A stretch of DNA of 64,000 nt. Origin: an uncultured Eubacterium sp. (GTDB lineage Bacteria; Bacillota; Clostridia; Lachnospirales; Lachnospiraceae). The DNA lies in NCBI GenBank assembly GCA_910584595.1, contig CAJUBQ010000001.1, positions 1-64,000 on the forward strand, given 5' to 3'. The notes below the pieces were generated by a model, which worked only from the letters and a program-made list of their open reading frames with translations, was not told where the DNA came from and searched no databases. Below, in pieces: positions 44,192-53,113 of this stretch (position 1 is the stretch's first letter; each line of letters opens with the position of its first letter). Both the position numbers and the translations under genes were made by a program.

Positions 44192-45340
44192 TTATTGAAG
44201 CGCCTGATAATCATCTTCTTTTCCTGCATGAGAATAAATCTCACACAAAATCTGTTTCGTTTTCGAAGGATCGGTGATGATTCCTCCAATATCGTTCATC
44301 ATCATCACTTTACACATAACCCATGATACATTCGTTTCTAAAATATAACAAACATCGTTCTCCAAAATCTTTCCGGAAGAAAAATTGCTCAGGCAATGCT
44401 GTACTTTCTGATAATGTCCGATCCATGCATTCAATTCCTGTTCCTGCTGTTTCAGCCCTGAGATATGTCTTTCCTGTTCCTGCTCAGCAATATAGAGCAG
44501 CTGCTCAATCATCGGGATTTCCCTTCTGATATCAGATAATTCTAACCGTACATCCGGTCGTATTTTCAAATAATCATAAAACATTTTTCTGGCTTCTTTA
44601 ATGTTTCCCATTTTTACCAGTTGCGCCATCGCAAGCTTAAATTCTACAGTTTCTGCTTTTTCAGCTGTAATGCCTATCCGTCCTTCATACACTTTTAATT
44701 GATGTTTCTGAATCCATACTTTCAATAATTGTTCAGAAAGAAATCCATATACGCGCTGATGATACAAATCATATGATGATACATCAATCCTATGTTCCAA
44801 TTCAAAAAAAATATCAAATAACCATTGTGCATAGTTATCAAATAATTTTTTAGACGTTACCATAAGATTTCCATAATAGCTGCTGTTCCCTGACAAAACG
44901 GATTCCAGCTCTTGCGCATAATCCGGATACTTTTCTTTTATGATCTCCTCGGTTAAAAGTAAATCGCGGATATTATGCGCTTCCCCATAATTTTCCCTGC
45001 AGCTTTTCTCAGAGCTATATAAATTCGAAGTCATAATATCATATTCTTTACATATCATCTCATACTCTTTTTGTGTCAGTAAATGTCCTTCCTGATTCAA
45101 AAAATATCGCCTGTAATGACAAATTCCGACAATATCGACATCACGTATATTTTTCCATACCCAATATACACCTGTCAGTTCTCCATAGTACTTGTTTCGC
45201 TCTGAAATCGATGTACCTGTATGATCTCCCAGATACCCTAAGTCTTTCGCTGCCGCGCGTCCTACATGAAGCGGAACATAAACAGAATCTTCCGGTTCAT
45301 CAAATTTTTTATGAGTCATTGTAAATATTTTTACATTCAT
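44192..45340 (-). CDS. DUF4422-type glycosyltransferase
   Basis: 382 aa, AGGAG ribosome site. Residues 1-220 match the DUF4422 family of capsule and surface glycan transferases: KIFTMTHKKFDEP, YVPLHVGRAAA, ISERNKYYGELTGVYWVWKN, DIVGICHYRRYF, MVTSKKLFDNY, RVYGFLSEQLL. The remaining ~160 residues are helical. Last of a five-gene minus-strand set running from 48419. Adds a sugar to the flagellin or surface glycan; donor unknown. Confidence 0.82.
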   Translation of the reverse strand: MNVKIFTMTHKKFDEPEDSVYVPLHVGRAAAKDLGYLGDHTGTSISERNKYYGELTGVYWVWKNIRDVDIVGICHYRRYFLNQEGHLLTQKEYEMICKEYDIMTSNLYSSEKSCRENYGEAHNIRDLLLTEEIIKEKYPDYAQELESVLSGNSSYYGNLMVTSKKLFDNYAQWLFDIFFELEHRIDVSSYDLYHQRVYGFLSEQLLKVWIQKHQLKVYEGRIGITAEKAETVEFKLAMAQLVKMGNIKEARKMFYDYLKIRPDVRLELSDIRREIPMIEQLLYIAEQEQERHISGLKQQEQELNAWIGHYQKVQHCLSNFSSGKILENDVCYILETNVSWVMCKVMMMNDIGGIITDPSKTKQILCEIYSHAGKEDDYQALQ

Positions 45341-45359
45341 GCTGAAACTCCTGATATTT

Positions 45360-46016
45360 TTATGTCATGTATTCCTTTTTAAATTTTTTTCTGTTCCGAA
45401 AATAATTTTTTAAATTATAAAATCCATTATCATGAATGCACCATGCCTGCGTTTGGTTTGGCACAACCACCTGATATCCTCTGCGTATAAACTCCATACT
45501 CTGTGAGATATCATAAAAATCCCATTCAGTAAACAAATCTTCTCTCCATGGTATATCATACTGTGTCGCCATTAAAAAACCATCGATCGCTTCAACGTTT
45601 TCCCATGATCCTTTTACTTCACCTAAAATGCTTTCCGTAGATTTATATGTAATATTTGCATATAATTTTCCGATTCTTGGCCCATCCCACATAATTGCAT
45701 TTTCCGGCAGTTTTTTACTGCCAACCATACCTATCATGCCTATTTCACTTTTTTGAAAAATGGAGAGTATGTCACGTATAAAATATCGATGAACGATAAA
45801 TACATCCTGATGCAAATATACTTTATATTTTGCATCACTTTGCTTCATGCCAATATTATATCCTGCCGCCATAGAACGGGCATCTTTCATAAAACATGTT
45901 TCTATCTCAAACCCTTTTGGCACATATAAATGCTTTAGATATTTTTTCTCTTCTTCCTCATATTTTTCATTATTCACACATGTAATAAAACATATTTTCC
46001 TGGGATTACAACTCAT
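45360..46016 (-). CDS. short PF13712-type glycosyltransferase
   Basis: 218 aa, GGAG ribosome site. Only the catalytic domain is present: SMAAGYNIGMKQSDAKYKVY, LHQDVFIVH, AIDGFLMATQYDIPWRED, WDFYDISQSMEFIRRGY and WCIHD. It lacks the helical tail of the longer relatives, but the gene just upstream (46082-47056) encodes a stand-alone helical protein of the same style, so the two may form one enzyme. Confidence 0.82.
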   Translation of the reverse strand: MSCNPRKICFITCVNNEKYEEEEKKYLKHLYVPKGFEIETCFMKDARSMAAGYNIGMKQSDAKYKVYLHQDVFIVHRYFIRDILSIFQKSEIGMIGMVGSKKLPENAIMWDGPRIGKLYANITYKSTESILGEVKGSWENVEAIDGFLMATQYDIPWREDLFTEWDFYDISQSMEFIRRGYQVVVPNQTQAWCIHDNGFYNLKNYFRNRKKFKKEYMT

Positions 46017-46081
46017 AAAATCTTCTCCATTTTCGGTATTTTTCTATTCGCTTTTGCCATTATCCGTCTCTGATATTTATT

Positions 46082-47056
46082 CTATTCGCTTTTTTTATTA
46101 TTTGACTCTGATATTTTTTTAATTCCTTCTAATAACTGAGCCGCCGGTTCATATTCCGGTTTTTTTTCGATGATAAACTCCATGACCAATATTGCTTTGT
46201 CAAAGACCCTCTCCTCTAACAATGCATTCACGATTAACAAATAATATTCAATCTCCTTAACCCCATCCAACTCCAGCAAAAATCTCCACAATACATCCTC
46301 TACCTGGTGTTGTTTCAGATAATAAGCAATCTCTTTGTCGCTTCCGGTTTCCTTATATAATAATTTCCACATAAATTCCTGAAGTTCAATGAATGCTTCC
46401 ATATTCTGTTTTGGAAGGTCATTCAATTGTTTCAAAGACATCATTCCATATGAATTTAGTTTACGCTGTATTCTATAATTGCCCTTCCAATATCTTTCAA
46501 TCAATTGCAGCATAAAAATTTCATTTTCTTTTAATCCCATGTTATCAAATAATGCTTCCAATTTTAACGAAAGATACAGCGGTCTCATAACAGATGTTGT
46601 TATCATAATTTCCAATGTTTCCATAGACGTATGATGCTGCTGTATAAATGATGCAAACTCTTTTGATGTCTCCTCAGCCTCTATCTCAAAATCCAGACGG
46701 TATAAAATCATTTTTAACTGAAACAAATAACCAATCAGTTCATCTACCGTTCGTTTTCTCTGTAATATTGTCGGTTCTGTCCCTCTCTCATTTTCTTTTT
46801 CCCAGATGCACATTACAATGTACATATCAGCAAAAACATCTTTATGCTTATAATTTTCAAACAATTCACCCGGCAAAAACATACTTTTTAATACTATCAG
46901 AGCATCTCTGCTTCCATTTGCCAACAGCAGATTCATTTGTTCTACCACATAAGGAAGCTTTTCTCCATATTCTTTCTGCCATTTTTCTTCTTTTTCTTCC
47001 TGACGAAGCGCATCCTGTTCCGTACCAGGAAACTCGTTTTGTTTATTTATCCCCAT
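46082..47056 (-). CDS. helical TPR-like protein paired with a short glycosyltransferase
   Basis: 324 aa. No catalytic motif. Mostly amphipathic helices with a YLFQLKMILYRLDF motif that resembles the tails of the glycosyltransferases at 28822 and 29976 (LKYWIKRIEH, FFLKRLEYDY). The C-terminal part has TPR-like periodicity (ALLEERVFDKAILVMEFIIE). It overlaps the upstream transferase gene by 14 bp. Probably an accessory or acceptor-recognition subunit, as TPR domains are for other protein glycosyltransferases; this is inferred. Confidence 0.6.
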   Translation of the reverse strand: MGINKQNEFPGTEQDALRQEEKEEKWQKEYGEKLPYVVEQMNLLLANGSRDALIVLKSMFLPGELFENYKHKDVFADMYIVMCIWEKENERGTEPTILQRKRTVDELIGYLFQLKMILYRLDFEIEAEETSKEFASFIQQHHTSMETLEIMITTSVMRPLYLSLKLEALFDNMGLKENEIFMLQLIERYWKGNYRIQRKLNSYGMMSLKQLNDLPKQNMEAFIELQEFMWKLLYKETGSDKEIAYYLKQHQVEDVLWRFLLELDGVKEIEYYLLIVNALLEERVFDKAILVMEFIIEKKPEYEPAAQLLEGIKKISESNNKKSE

Positions 47057-47714
47057 ATTCTTTCAAATATATATTCCTTTCTTTATAATAATTACCTAAA
47101 GATAAGATTCCATCATCATGGATACACCATGGGCTGTCAGTAAATGGCACAACAATTTTATACCCTCTTTTACGAAATTCCATACTTTGTGAAAGATCAT
47201 AAAAATCCCAGTTTTTAAACAAATCTTCACGCCATGGCACATCATACTGTGTCGCCATCAGAAGTCCGTCTACTGCGCTTACTTCCTGATATTTTCCTGA
47301 TACTTTTCCAAACACATAAGAGTCAGCTTTATATACGCTATTTGAATGAAGCATCCCAACCCTGTCACTATACCACATAACAGAACTCTCTTCTATGTTT
47401 AAGCTTCCGACCATGCCAATCATTCCAATTTTGTCATCTAAAAAGATCTGCAAAATCTCTGATAAAAACTGCTCATAAATAATAAACACATCCTGATGCA
47501 GATATACCTTATATTTAGCATTTGACTGCTGCATTGCGCAGTTATAGCCTGCTGTCATAGATTCCGCTTCCCTGACCGTCAATACCTCTACTTCATAGCC
47601 TTTTGGAACATAGAGCCTTTGAATATAATACATACATTCTTTTTCATATAACTCATGATTTGTACACATGATAAAACATATTTTATTGTCATTTTTTATT
47701 TTATTTTCAGACAT
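47043..47714 (-). CDS. short PF13712-type glycosyltransferase
   Basis: 223 aa from ATG 47714, which has GAGGGA upstream; eight more in-frame codons reach 47738 without a ribosome site. Catalytic domain only: AGYNCAMQQSNAKYKVY, LHQDVFII, AVDGLLMATQYDVPWRED, WDFYDLSQSMEF, PWCIHDDG. Very like 45360 and arranged the same way, after a separate helical protein gene. Confidence 0.82.
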   Translation of the reverse strand: MSENKIKNDNKICFIMCTNHELYEKECMYYIQRLYVPKGYEVEVLTVREAESMTAGYNCAMQQSNAKYKVYLHQDVFIIYEQFLSEILQIFLDDKIGMIGMVGSLNIEESSVMWYSDRVGMLHSNSVYKADSYVFGKVSGKYQEVSAVDGLLMATQYDVPWREDLFKNWDFYDLSQSMEFRKRGYKIVVPFTDSPWCIHDDGILSLGNYYKERNIYLKEYGDK

Positions 47715-47744
47715 AAACAATCCCTCATGATACAGCAAACCAGC

Positions 47745-48419
47745 TTATTCCAAACTGCAACCCCATCTCTGCTTATACTGTTCCAGCAACTTTGTCGGAT
47801 ACTGTATCTTTTTTATACAATTACAAGCTGCCTCATACTCATGCAGCTGTATATAGATATCTGCCATTTCACAATAAATCAGTTCCTTTTGACTGCTAAG
47901 TTCATTTAAATAAAGTATCATTTGAAATGCCTGAACAAAATATTGCCGCTCTTTGTACCATACAGCAATCTTATATACCGTATCAGCCTTTTTAAACGAT
48001 GATGTATGAATCAGCCATTTCATACATGGAATTGTGATCTTTTGTTCTGACGCAAATTTCAAAAAGCTTGTCTGATCCTCGGTAAATTCGAAACGCCACA
48101 AATACATTTTCAGTCTTAAATAAAAAGAAATCATATCTTCCATCGTATGCATATGATCCCATATATGCTCTGTTGTCTGTTCGCGCAGCTCCATCCGATA
48201 AATATTTACAATAATATTCAAAACTGCAAAATCATGGTCCATTTGCGCAAGTTCTAATACATCTTTTTGTTCAAACAACGTTGTAATATCAGGATAACGC
48301 TCTTCCTTCATACATTTTTCTATCAATCTTTTGTAATTAGGATAATTTGCATCATATAGCCGCTCTTTTTCTGCTATTTGCCTTTTTTCCTGTTCTATTT
48401 CTGAATCATATCTGTTCAT
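47745..48419 (-). CDS. helical TPR-like protein paired with a short glycosyltransferase
   Basis: 224 aa, AAGGA upstream. Contains FYLRLKMYLWRFEF, the counterpart of the motif in 46082 and in the longer transferases, and ends in TPR-like helices (LIYCEMADIYIQLHEYEAAC). First gene of the minus-strand set down to 44192. No enzymatic motif; probable partner of the transferase that follows. Confidence 0.6.
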   Translation of the reverse strand: MNRYDSEIEQEKRQIAEKERLYDANYPNYKRLIEKCMKEERYPDITTLFEQKDVLELAQMDHDFAVLNIIVNIYRMELREQTTEHIWDHMHTMEDMISFYLRLKMYLWRFEFTEDQTSFLKFASEQKITIPCMKWLIHTSSFKKADTVYKIAVWYKERQYFVQAFQMILYLNELSSQKELIYCEMADIYIQLHEYEAACNCIKKIQYPTKLLEQYKQRWGCSLE

Positions 48420-48464
48420 TCAGTCAAATCCTTTTTAATTCCTGTATCAATATTCTTCCATAAG

Positions 48465-48493
48465 AACTGACAGCAAATCATTTGCTGTCAGTT
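48465..48493. promoter_or_regulatory. perfect hairpin in a divergent promoter region
   Basis: AACTGACAGCAAAT and its exact complement with a single-base centre, 29 bp in all. It lies between divergent genes starting at 48419 (minus) and 48544 (plus) and lacks a T run, so an operator or leader structure is likelier than a terminator. Confidence 0.4.
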
Positions 48494-48543
48494 GCTAATT
48501 ATGATATACTGTTTATTATAGCATAATTCATTGGAGGTTTACT

Positions 48544-49710
48544 ATGTTTTTTTTATATATTCCTGTCATGGGAAGCAGTTCTGATCTTCCATGGTCGCTT
48601 GTACATATGAACGAATCAGTAACTATCTATGACAGTTATGTGTTCGATCCTTTGAATCCTGAGAAAGAAACGTTTGAATCACTGGAACACTATCTTTCCG
48701 CACACCATTTTGACTGCGTGATTTCCTATCTTTTCGTACCGGAAATTTCAGATTTGTGTGAAAAATACCACATGAAATATGTTTGCTGGATTTATGACTC
48801 TCCGCTTGTTACACTATTTCACCGGGCCGTCCGTAATCCATGCAATTATCTTTTCATTTTTGACCGTTGTGAATATCACTATTTTTCAGAACAGGACCTT
48901 CCACATCTGTACTATCTTCCTATGGCCACAAATACGGAACGTACAGGTTCCATAGACATTACCGCTCAGGACGAGCAAAATTATGCCTGCGACATTTCTT
49001 TTGTCGGAAGCTTATATGAAAACAATCCATATAATATGATAATCGGAGCATTGCCGGAAGATATCAAAAACGAATTAAAACTCTACTTGCTTCAGAATAT
49101 TTGCAATTGGGCAACTCCAAAACCCTGGCCGCGTGTTTCCAAAAAAGTATGTAATTATATGCAGCAGCATTTTGATACTGACAACCGGACATGCATGGAT
49201 ATGGATACCGATCTCTTTTATGGAATTGCTTTATTATCCAGAAAGCTGGCTGAGATTGACCGTATTACTGTATTAAATACTCTGGCAGAATCATTTTCTG
49301 TTCATTTGTATACATCAAGTGACAGTTCCTTTTTGCAAAATATTCACTCTCATCCAAGTGTAAATTATCATACGGATATGAACAAAATATTTTACTTAAG
49401 CAAAGTGAATCTGAACATTACGCTTCCTTCCATTGAAACAGGAATTCCTCAGCGCATATTAGATATTATGGGATGCGGAGGATTTGTATTAACAAACTAT
49501 CAAAAGGAACTGGAAGAACATTTTACAATTGGAAAAGATTTAGAAACCTTTCATGATTTAACAGAGTTAAAAGATAAAGCATTTTATTATCTGCAGCATG
49601 AAAATGAACGTGTCAGAATCGCTATGAATGGATATCAAAAAGTCCGCGATCATTTTTCCTATGAACATCAACTAAGTCAGATATTAAATACAATCAAGGA
49701 GGATACCTGA
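48544..49710 (+). CDS. CgeB-family glycosyltransferase, first of three
   Basis: 388 aa, TTGGAGG ribosome site. CVISYLFVPEISD, YVCWIYDSPLV and LFIFDRCEYHYF in the N-terminal lobe. DISFVGSLYENN, KVNLNITLPSIETGIPQRIL, GGFVLTNYQKELEEHF and HENERVRIAMNGYQ lie in the C-terminal lobe. The order matches the next two genes and 27589. The three abut without gaps and end at the flagellin terminator, so flagellin glycosylation is the likely job. Confidence 0.85.
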   Translation: MFFLYIPVMGSSSDLPWSLVHMNESVTIYDSYVFDPLNPEKETFESLEHYLSAHHFDCVISYLFVPEISDLCEKYHMKYVCWIYDSPLVTLFHRAVRNPCNYLFIFDRCEYHYFSEQDLPHLYYLPMATNTERTGSIDITAQDEQNYACDISFVGSLYENNPYNMIIGALPEDIKNELKLYLLQNICNWATPKPWPRVSKKVCNYMQQHFDTDNRTCMDMDTDLFYGIALLSRKLAEIDRITVLNTLAESFSVHLYTSSDSSFLQNIHSHPSVNYHTDMNKIFYLSKVNLNITLPSIETGIPQRILDIMGCGGFVLTNYQKELEEHFTIGKDLETFHDLTELKDKAFYYLQHENERVRIAMNGYQKVRDHFSYEHQLSQILNTIKEDT

Positions 49711-50885
49711 TGAAACTCTTATTCTACCGATATGGAAGTATCTGTGAGCCGGATATTATCGCCGGTTTTCAGGAACTTGGACATACAATTATCGAAATGA
49801 CCGAAGAGGTGTCAAACAAATCGCTGCTTCCCAGCGAATGTGTTCAATTTATTACGAAACAGCTGTTTGACGAACCTGTTGATTTTGTCTTCAGCATTAA
49901 CTTTTTTCCATATTTAAGTGATGTCTGTCAGATATTTAAACTGCCATATCTGTGCTGGTCCGTAGACTCCCCGGTCATGGAATTATTTTCTGCATCTGTT
50001 GAACATCCGTACAACCGCATTTTCTTATTTGATCGGGAGCAGTATAATGAAATACTGCCTTTCAATCCGGATCATGTATTTCACCTTCCATTAGCAGTCA
50101 ATGTCGCTTCCAAACAACAGGTCATTCAGTCCGCATCAACCGAATTACAGAACCATTTTTCCTCTGACATTTCTTTTGTAGGATCTTTATATACAGAAAA
50201 ATGTCCTTATGACAAACTGACAGATGCTCCAGCATATTTATCCGGTTATCTGGATGGACTGATCGAATCCCAACTTCTTATTTATGGAGGATATTTTATC
50301 GAAGATATATTAACGGATGATATGATTGACCAGTTCAAACAGCATTTGCCGGGATTTTATTCTTGTCCATATGATTCTCATCTGACAGACCGCAAGATTG
50401 TTGCTCAGCTATATATCGGCAGTAAAATTTCAGCTGTAGAGCGTGTCCGCACGATGAAATTTCTCTCGAGAAAATATTCTGTCGACTTATATACTGCCAG
50501 CGATACGTCAGCCCTTACAAACATTCACAACCGGGGACTTGCTAAAACAATGGAAGAGATGCCTCTGATCTTTCACAATAGCTGCATCAATTTAAACATT
50601 ACTTCTAAGGGAATCCGCAGCGGAATTCCTCTCAGAGTATTTGATATTCTTGGCTGCGGCGGCTTTCTGCTCACCAATTATCAAACAGAACTTACAGAAT
50701 TATTTGTACCTGGAGAAGATTTGATCGTATATGAAAGCGCTGAAGATTTATCTGAAAAATGCAGTTACTATTTGTCACATGAATCAGAACGAAAAGAAAT
50801 CGCACACAATGGATTTGAAAAAGCTGTATCACAGCATACTTATCAGATCCGTTTGGAACAAATGTTAAAGCTTGCATTTTCGTAA
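49710..50885 (+). CDS. CgeB-family glycosyltransferase, second of three
   Basis: 391 aa. Start overlaps the previous stop by one base, AAGGAGG upstream. FVFSINFFPYLSD, YLCWSVDSPV, RIFLFDREQYNE, DISFVGSLYTEK, CINLNITSKGIRSGIPLRVF, GGFLLTNYQTEL, HESERKEIAHNGFEKA. Intermediate between its two neighbours. A distinct acceptor or sugar specificity is likely because the middle sections differ. Confidence 0.85.
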   Translation: MKLLFYRYGSICEPDIIAGFQELGHTIIEMTEEVSNKSLLPSECVQFITKQLFDEPVDFVFSINFFPYLSDVCQIFKLPYLCWSVDSPVMELFSASVEHPYNRIFLFDREQYNEILPFNPDHVFHLPLAVNVASKQQVIQSASTELQNHFSSDISFVGSLYTEKCPYDKLTDAPAYLSGYLDGLIESQLLIYGGYFIEDILTDDMIDQFKQHLPGFYSCPYDSHLTDRKIVAQLYIGSKISAVERVRTMKFLSRKYSVDLYTASDTSALTNIHNRGLAKTMEEMPLIFHNSCINLNITSKGIRSGIPLRVFDILGCGGFLLTNYQTELTELFVPGEDLIVYESAEDLSEKCSYYLSHESERKEIAHNGFEKAVSQHTYQIRLEQMLKLAFS

Positions 50886-50895
50886 GGAGGACAAA

Positions 50896-52062
50896 ATGGA
50901 CGTACTATTTATTGATTGGGGATGTTTTGGAAAAGCAGATGCCGTCTTTACTTTGGAACAAATGGGTTACAAACTTACGATGTTCTCACACAAACATTTT
51001 CAGGAACGGATCAGTAAGGAATATAACGAAGCATTTGCAGAGATTGTTGCCGATAAAAAATTTACTTTTTGTTTTTCCTTTAATTTTTATCCCGTAGTTG
51101 CAGAAAACTGCAAACAGCATGATATTCCTTATATATCAATTATTTATGACAGCCCTTTTGTACCTTTATATTCCTATACTCTTATCTATCCTACAAATTA
51201 TGTATTTATTTTTGATAAGCAGGAATATTTAAAACTACACAATATGGGTATTCCAACGGTCTATTATATCACTTTGCCTGTAAATGGCACTATTATTGAT
51301 TATTTAAGTAAAAAAGAATTTAATCGGGAAAAATTAACATGTGAGATATCATTTGTAGGATCTCTTTATAACGAAGACCATAACTTTTTTGATCGCCTTG
51401 CAAATGTCAATGACTACACAAAAGGCTATTTAGATGCCATTATGGAAGCTCAGCTTAAAATATATGGATTTAATTTTTTAGAAACAGTTCTTTCTTCTAA
51501 AAAAATTTTGGATGAACTGCTGCGTGTGTCTCCATATGCAAATGATCGTTATGGAATTGAGACACCGGAATACGTTTATGCCAATTATTATCTGTGCCGA
51601 AAAATTACATCGATGGAACGTATCCGTCTGCTTACAGCGATAGCGGAGCGGTTTCCGTTAAAATTATTTACTTTGAATAAGGAATTTAATATTCCACACG
51701 TACAAAATATGGGCGCTGCTGATTATTATGCAGAAATGCCATACATATTTGCCAACAGCAAAATTAATCTGAATATTACATTAAAAAGCATTCAATCCGG
51801 CATTCCTCTGCGTGCCATGGATATTTTAGGCGCCGGAGGTTTTCTGCTGACTAATTTTCAGGCAGATTTTTTAGATTATTTTATTCCGGATGAAGATTTT
51901 GTATATTATACAGACACAGACGACCTGCTTTCGAAAATTGAATATTATTTAACACATGAACAGGAACGCAAAGAAATCGCTCAAAATGGGCACCGCAAAG
52001 TCTTACAAAATCACAGCTTTGAAAAATGCTTTCAATCTATTTTATCCATTGTATTTTCATAA
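50896..52062 (+). CDS. CgeB-family glycosyltransferase, third of three
   Basis: 388 aa from ATG 50896, directly after TAAGGAGGACAAA; an in-frame ATG at 50872 overlaps the previous gene and has no site of its own. FCFSFNFYPVVAE, YISIIYDSPFV, YVFIFDKQEYL, EISFVGSLYNED, KINLNITLKSIQSGIPLRAM, GGFLLTNFQADF, HEQERKEIAQNGHRKV. Nearest by eye to 27589. It converges on the flagellin gene across one shared terminator. Confidence 0.85.
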   Translation: MDVLFIDWGCFGKADAVFTLEQMGYKLTMFSHKHFQERISKEYNEAFAEIVADKKFTFCFSFNFYPVVAENCKQHDIPYISIIYDSPFVPLYSYTLIYPTNYVFIFDKQEYLKLHNMGIPTVYYITLPVNGTIIDYLSKKEFNREKLTCEISFVGSLYNEDHNFFDRLANVNDYTKGYLDAIMEAQLKIYGFNFLETVLSSKKILDELLRVSPYANDRYGIETPEYVYANYYLCRKITSMERIRLLTAIAERFPLKLFTLNKEFNIPHVQNMGAADYYAEMPYIFANSKINLNITLKSIQSGIPLRAMDILGAGGFLLTNFQADFLDYFIPDEDFVYYTDTDDLLSKIEYYLTHEQERKEIAQNGHRKVLQNHSFEKCFQSILSIVFS

Positions 52063-52094
52063 AAAAATAAGACCGGAAAACCGGTCTTATTTTT
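52063..52094. terminator. bidirectional terminator between glycosyltransferase and flagellin genes
   Basis: AAAAATAAGACCGG, AAAA loop, CCGGTCTTATTTTT: a 14-bp stem with A and T runs, so strong in both directions. Confidence 0.9.
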
Positions 52095-52110
52095 ATGATA
52101 GTCGCTATAA

Positions 52111-52923
52111 TTAACCCAGTAAGGATAAAACACCCTGGTTAGACTGATTAGCCTGAGCAAGCATAGACTGGCCAGCCTGAGCAAGAATATTGTTCTTGCT
52201 GTATTCAACCATTTCATCAGCCATATCTGTATCACGAAGACGAGATTCAGCAGCCTGTGTATTCTCAGCTATATTATCCAAGTTAGCGATTGTGTGCTCT
52301 AATCTGTTCTGTAATGCACCTAAGTATGAACGCTGTTCAGATACTAAGTTAATAGCGCTCTGAATCTTATCCATTGCAGAACCAGCAGTTGCATAAGAAG
52401 CAACACTCATATCAGTTACTTTCAATGTACTTGCATTCATATTGCTGATAGAGATACCAATTGCCTGACCACTTAAGGAACCAACCTGGAGATTCTTGCC
52501 TGTGAAAGTACCATCAATCAAGTTCATTGTATTGAACTGTGTTGTAGACTGAATTCTGTCGATTTCAGATACTAACTGATTGATCTCTTTCTGAACAGCA
52601 TTTCTATCAATGGTTGTATTTGTGTCATTAGCTGCCTGAGTAGCTAATTCGTTCATACGCTGTAAGATAGAATGTGTTTCAGCTAACGCACCTTCTGCAA
52701 CCTGGATTAAAGATACGCCATCCTGTGCATTTGTAGAAGCTTTGTTAAGACCTCTGATCTGGCTTCTCATTTTTTCAGAAATTGTTAAGCCTGCAGCGTC
52801 ATCGCCTGCGCGGTTGATTCTGTAACCAGAAGATAATTTCTCTGTGGATTTTGCCTGAGCAGATGTTGTTACGCCTAACTGTCTGTTAGCATTCATTGCT
52901 GTAAGATTGTGCTGTACTACCAT
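52111..52923 (-). CDS. fliC: flagellin
   Basis: 270 aa from ATG 52923 (AAGGAGGAAAATT before it), giving the standard start MVVQHNLTAMNANRQLG; in-frame codons back to 52989 belong to the leader. The conserved D0/D1 blocks are complete: STEKLSSGYRINRAGDDAAG, NAQDGVSLIQVAEGAL and ELATQAANDTN. The C-terminal SMLAQANQSNQGVLSLLG ends the filament core. The central section is short (residues ~145-190), rich in Ser/Thr, and is the likely site of glycans made by the neighbouring genes. Controlled by a sigma-28 promoter and a CsrA-type leader hairpin. Confidence 0.97.
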   Translation of the reverse strand: MVVQHNLTAMNANRQLGVTTSAQAKSTEKLSSGYRINRAGDDAAGLTISEKMRSQIRGLNKASTNAQDGVSLIQVAEGALAETHSILQRMNELATQAANDTNTTIDRNAVQKEINQLVSEIDRIQSTTQFNTMNLIDGTFTGKNLQVGSLSGQAIGISISNMNASTLKVTDMSVASYATAGSAMDKIQSAINLVSEQRSYLGALQNRLEHTIANLDNIAENTQAAESRLRDTDMADEMVEYSKNNILAQAGQSMLAQANQSNQGVLSLLG

Positions 52924-52945
52924 AATTTTCCTCCTTGAATTTAAT

Positions 52946-52961
52946 GCATCTTCCATGATGC
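52946..52961 (-). promoter_or_regulatory. CsrA-binding hairpin in the flagellin leader
   Basis: On the mRNA GCATC-AUGGAA-GAUGC: 5-bp stem with GGA in a six-base loop, the classic CsrA recognition form. A second GGA is in the AAGGAGG ribosome site 15 nt further on. csrA and fliW are encoded 4 kb upstream in the same window. Confidence 0.7.
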
Positions 52962-53064
52962 ATGTGCTATTTTTATTTGTTTCGCGCATCTGCCTGACTG
53001 GCCGTACGCTCCATTCAGACTTCTGCTTTCAAGTAACAATTGTTATCTTGTTTACTTGTATTAT

Positions 53065-53091
53065 ATATCGGATGTAACTTTGAATACTTTA
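53065..53091 (-). promoter_or_regulatory. sigma-28 (SigD) promoter of flagellin
   Basis: TAAA (53088-53091), 16-bp spacer, CCGATAT (53065-53071), an exact match to the SigD consensus. The predicted leader is about 134 nt. A near-palindrome CAAGTAACAATTGTTATCTTG (53030-53050) lies at its start. Confidence 0.85.
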
Positions 53092-53113
53092 TAGATAATT
53101 TCAATTTTTTTCT

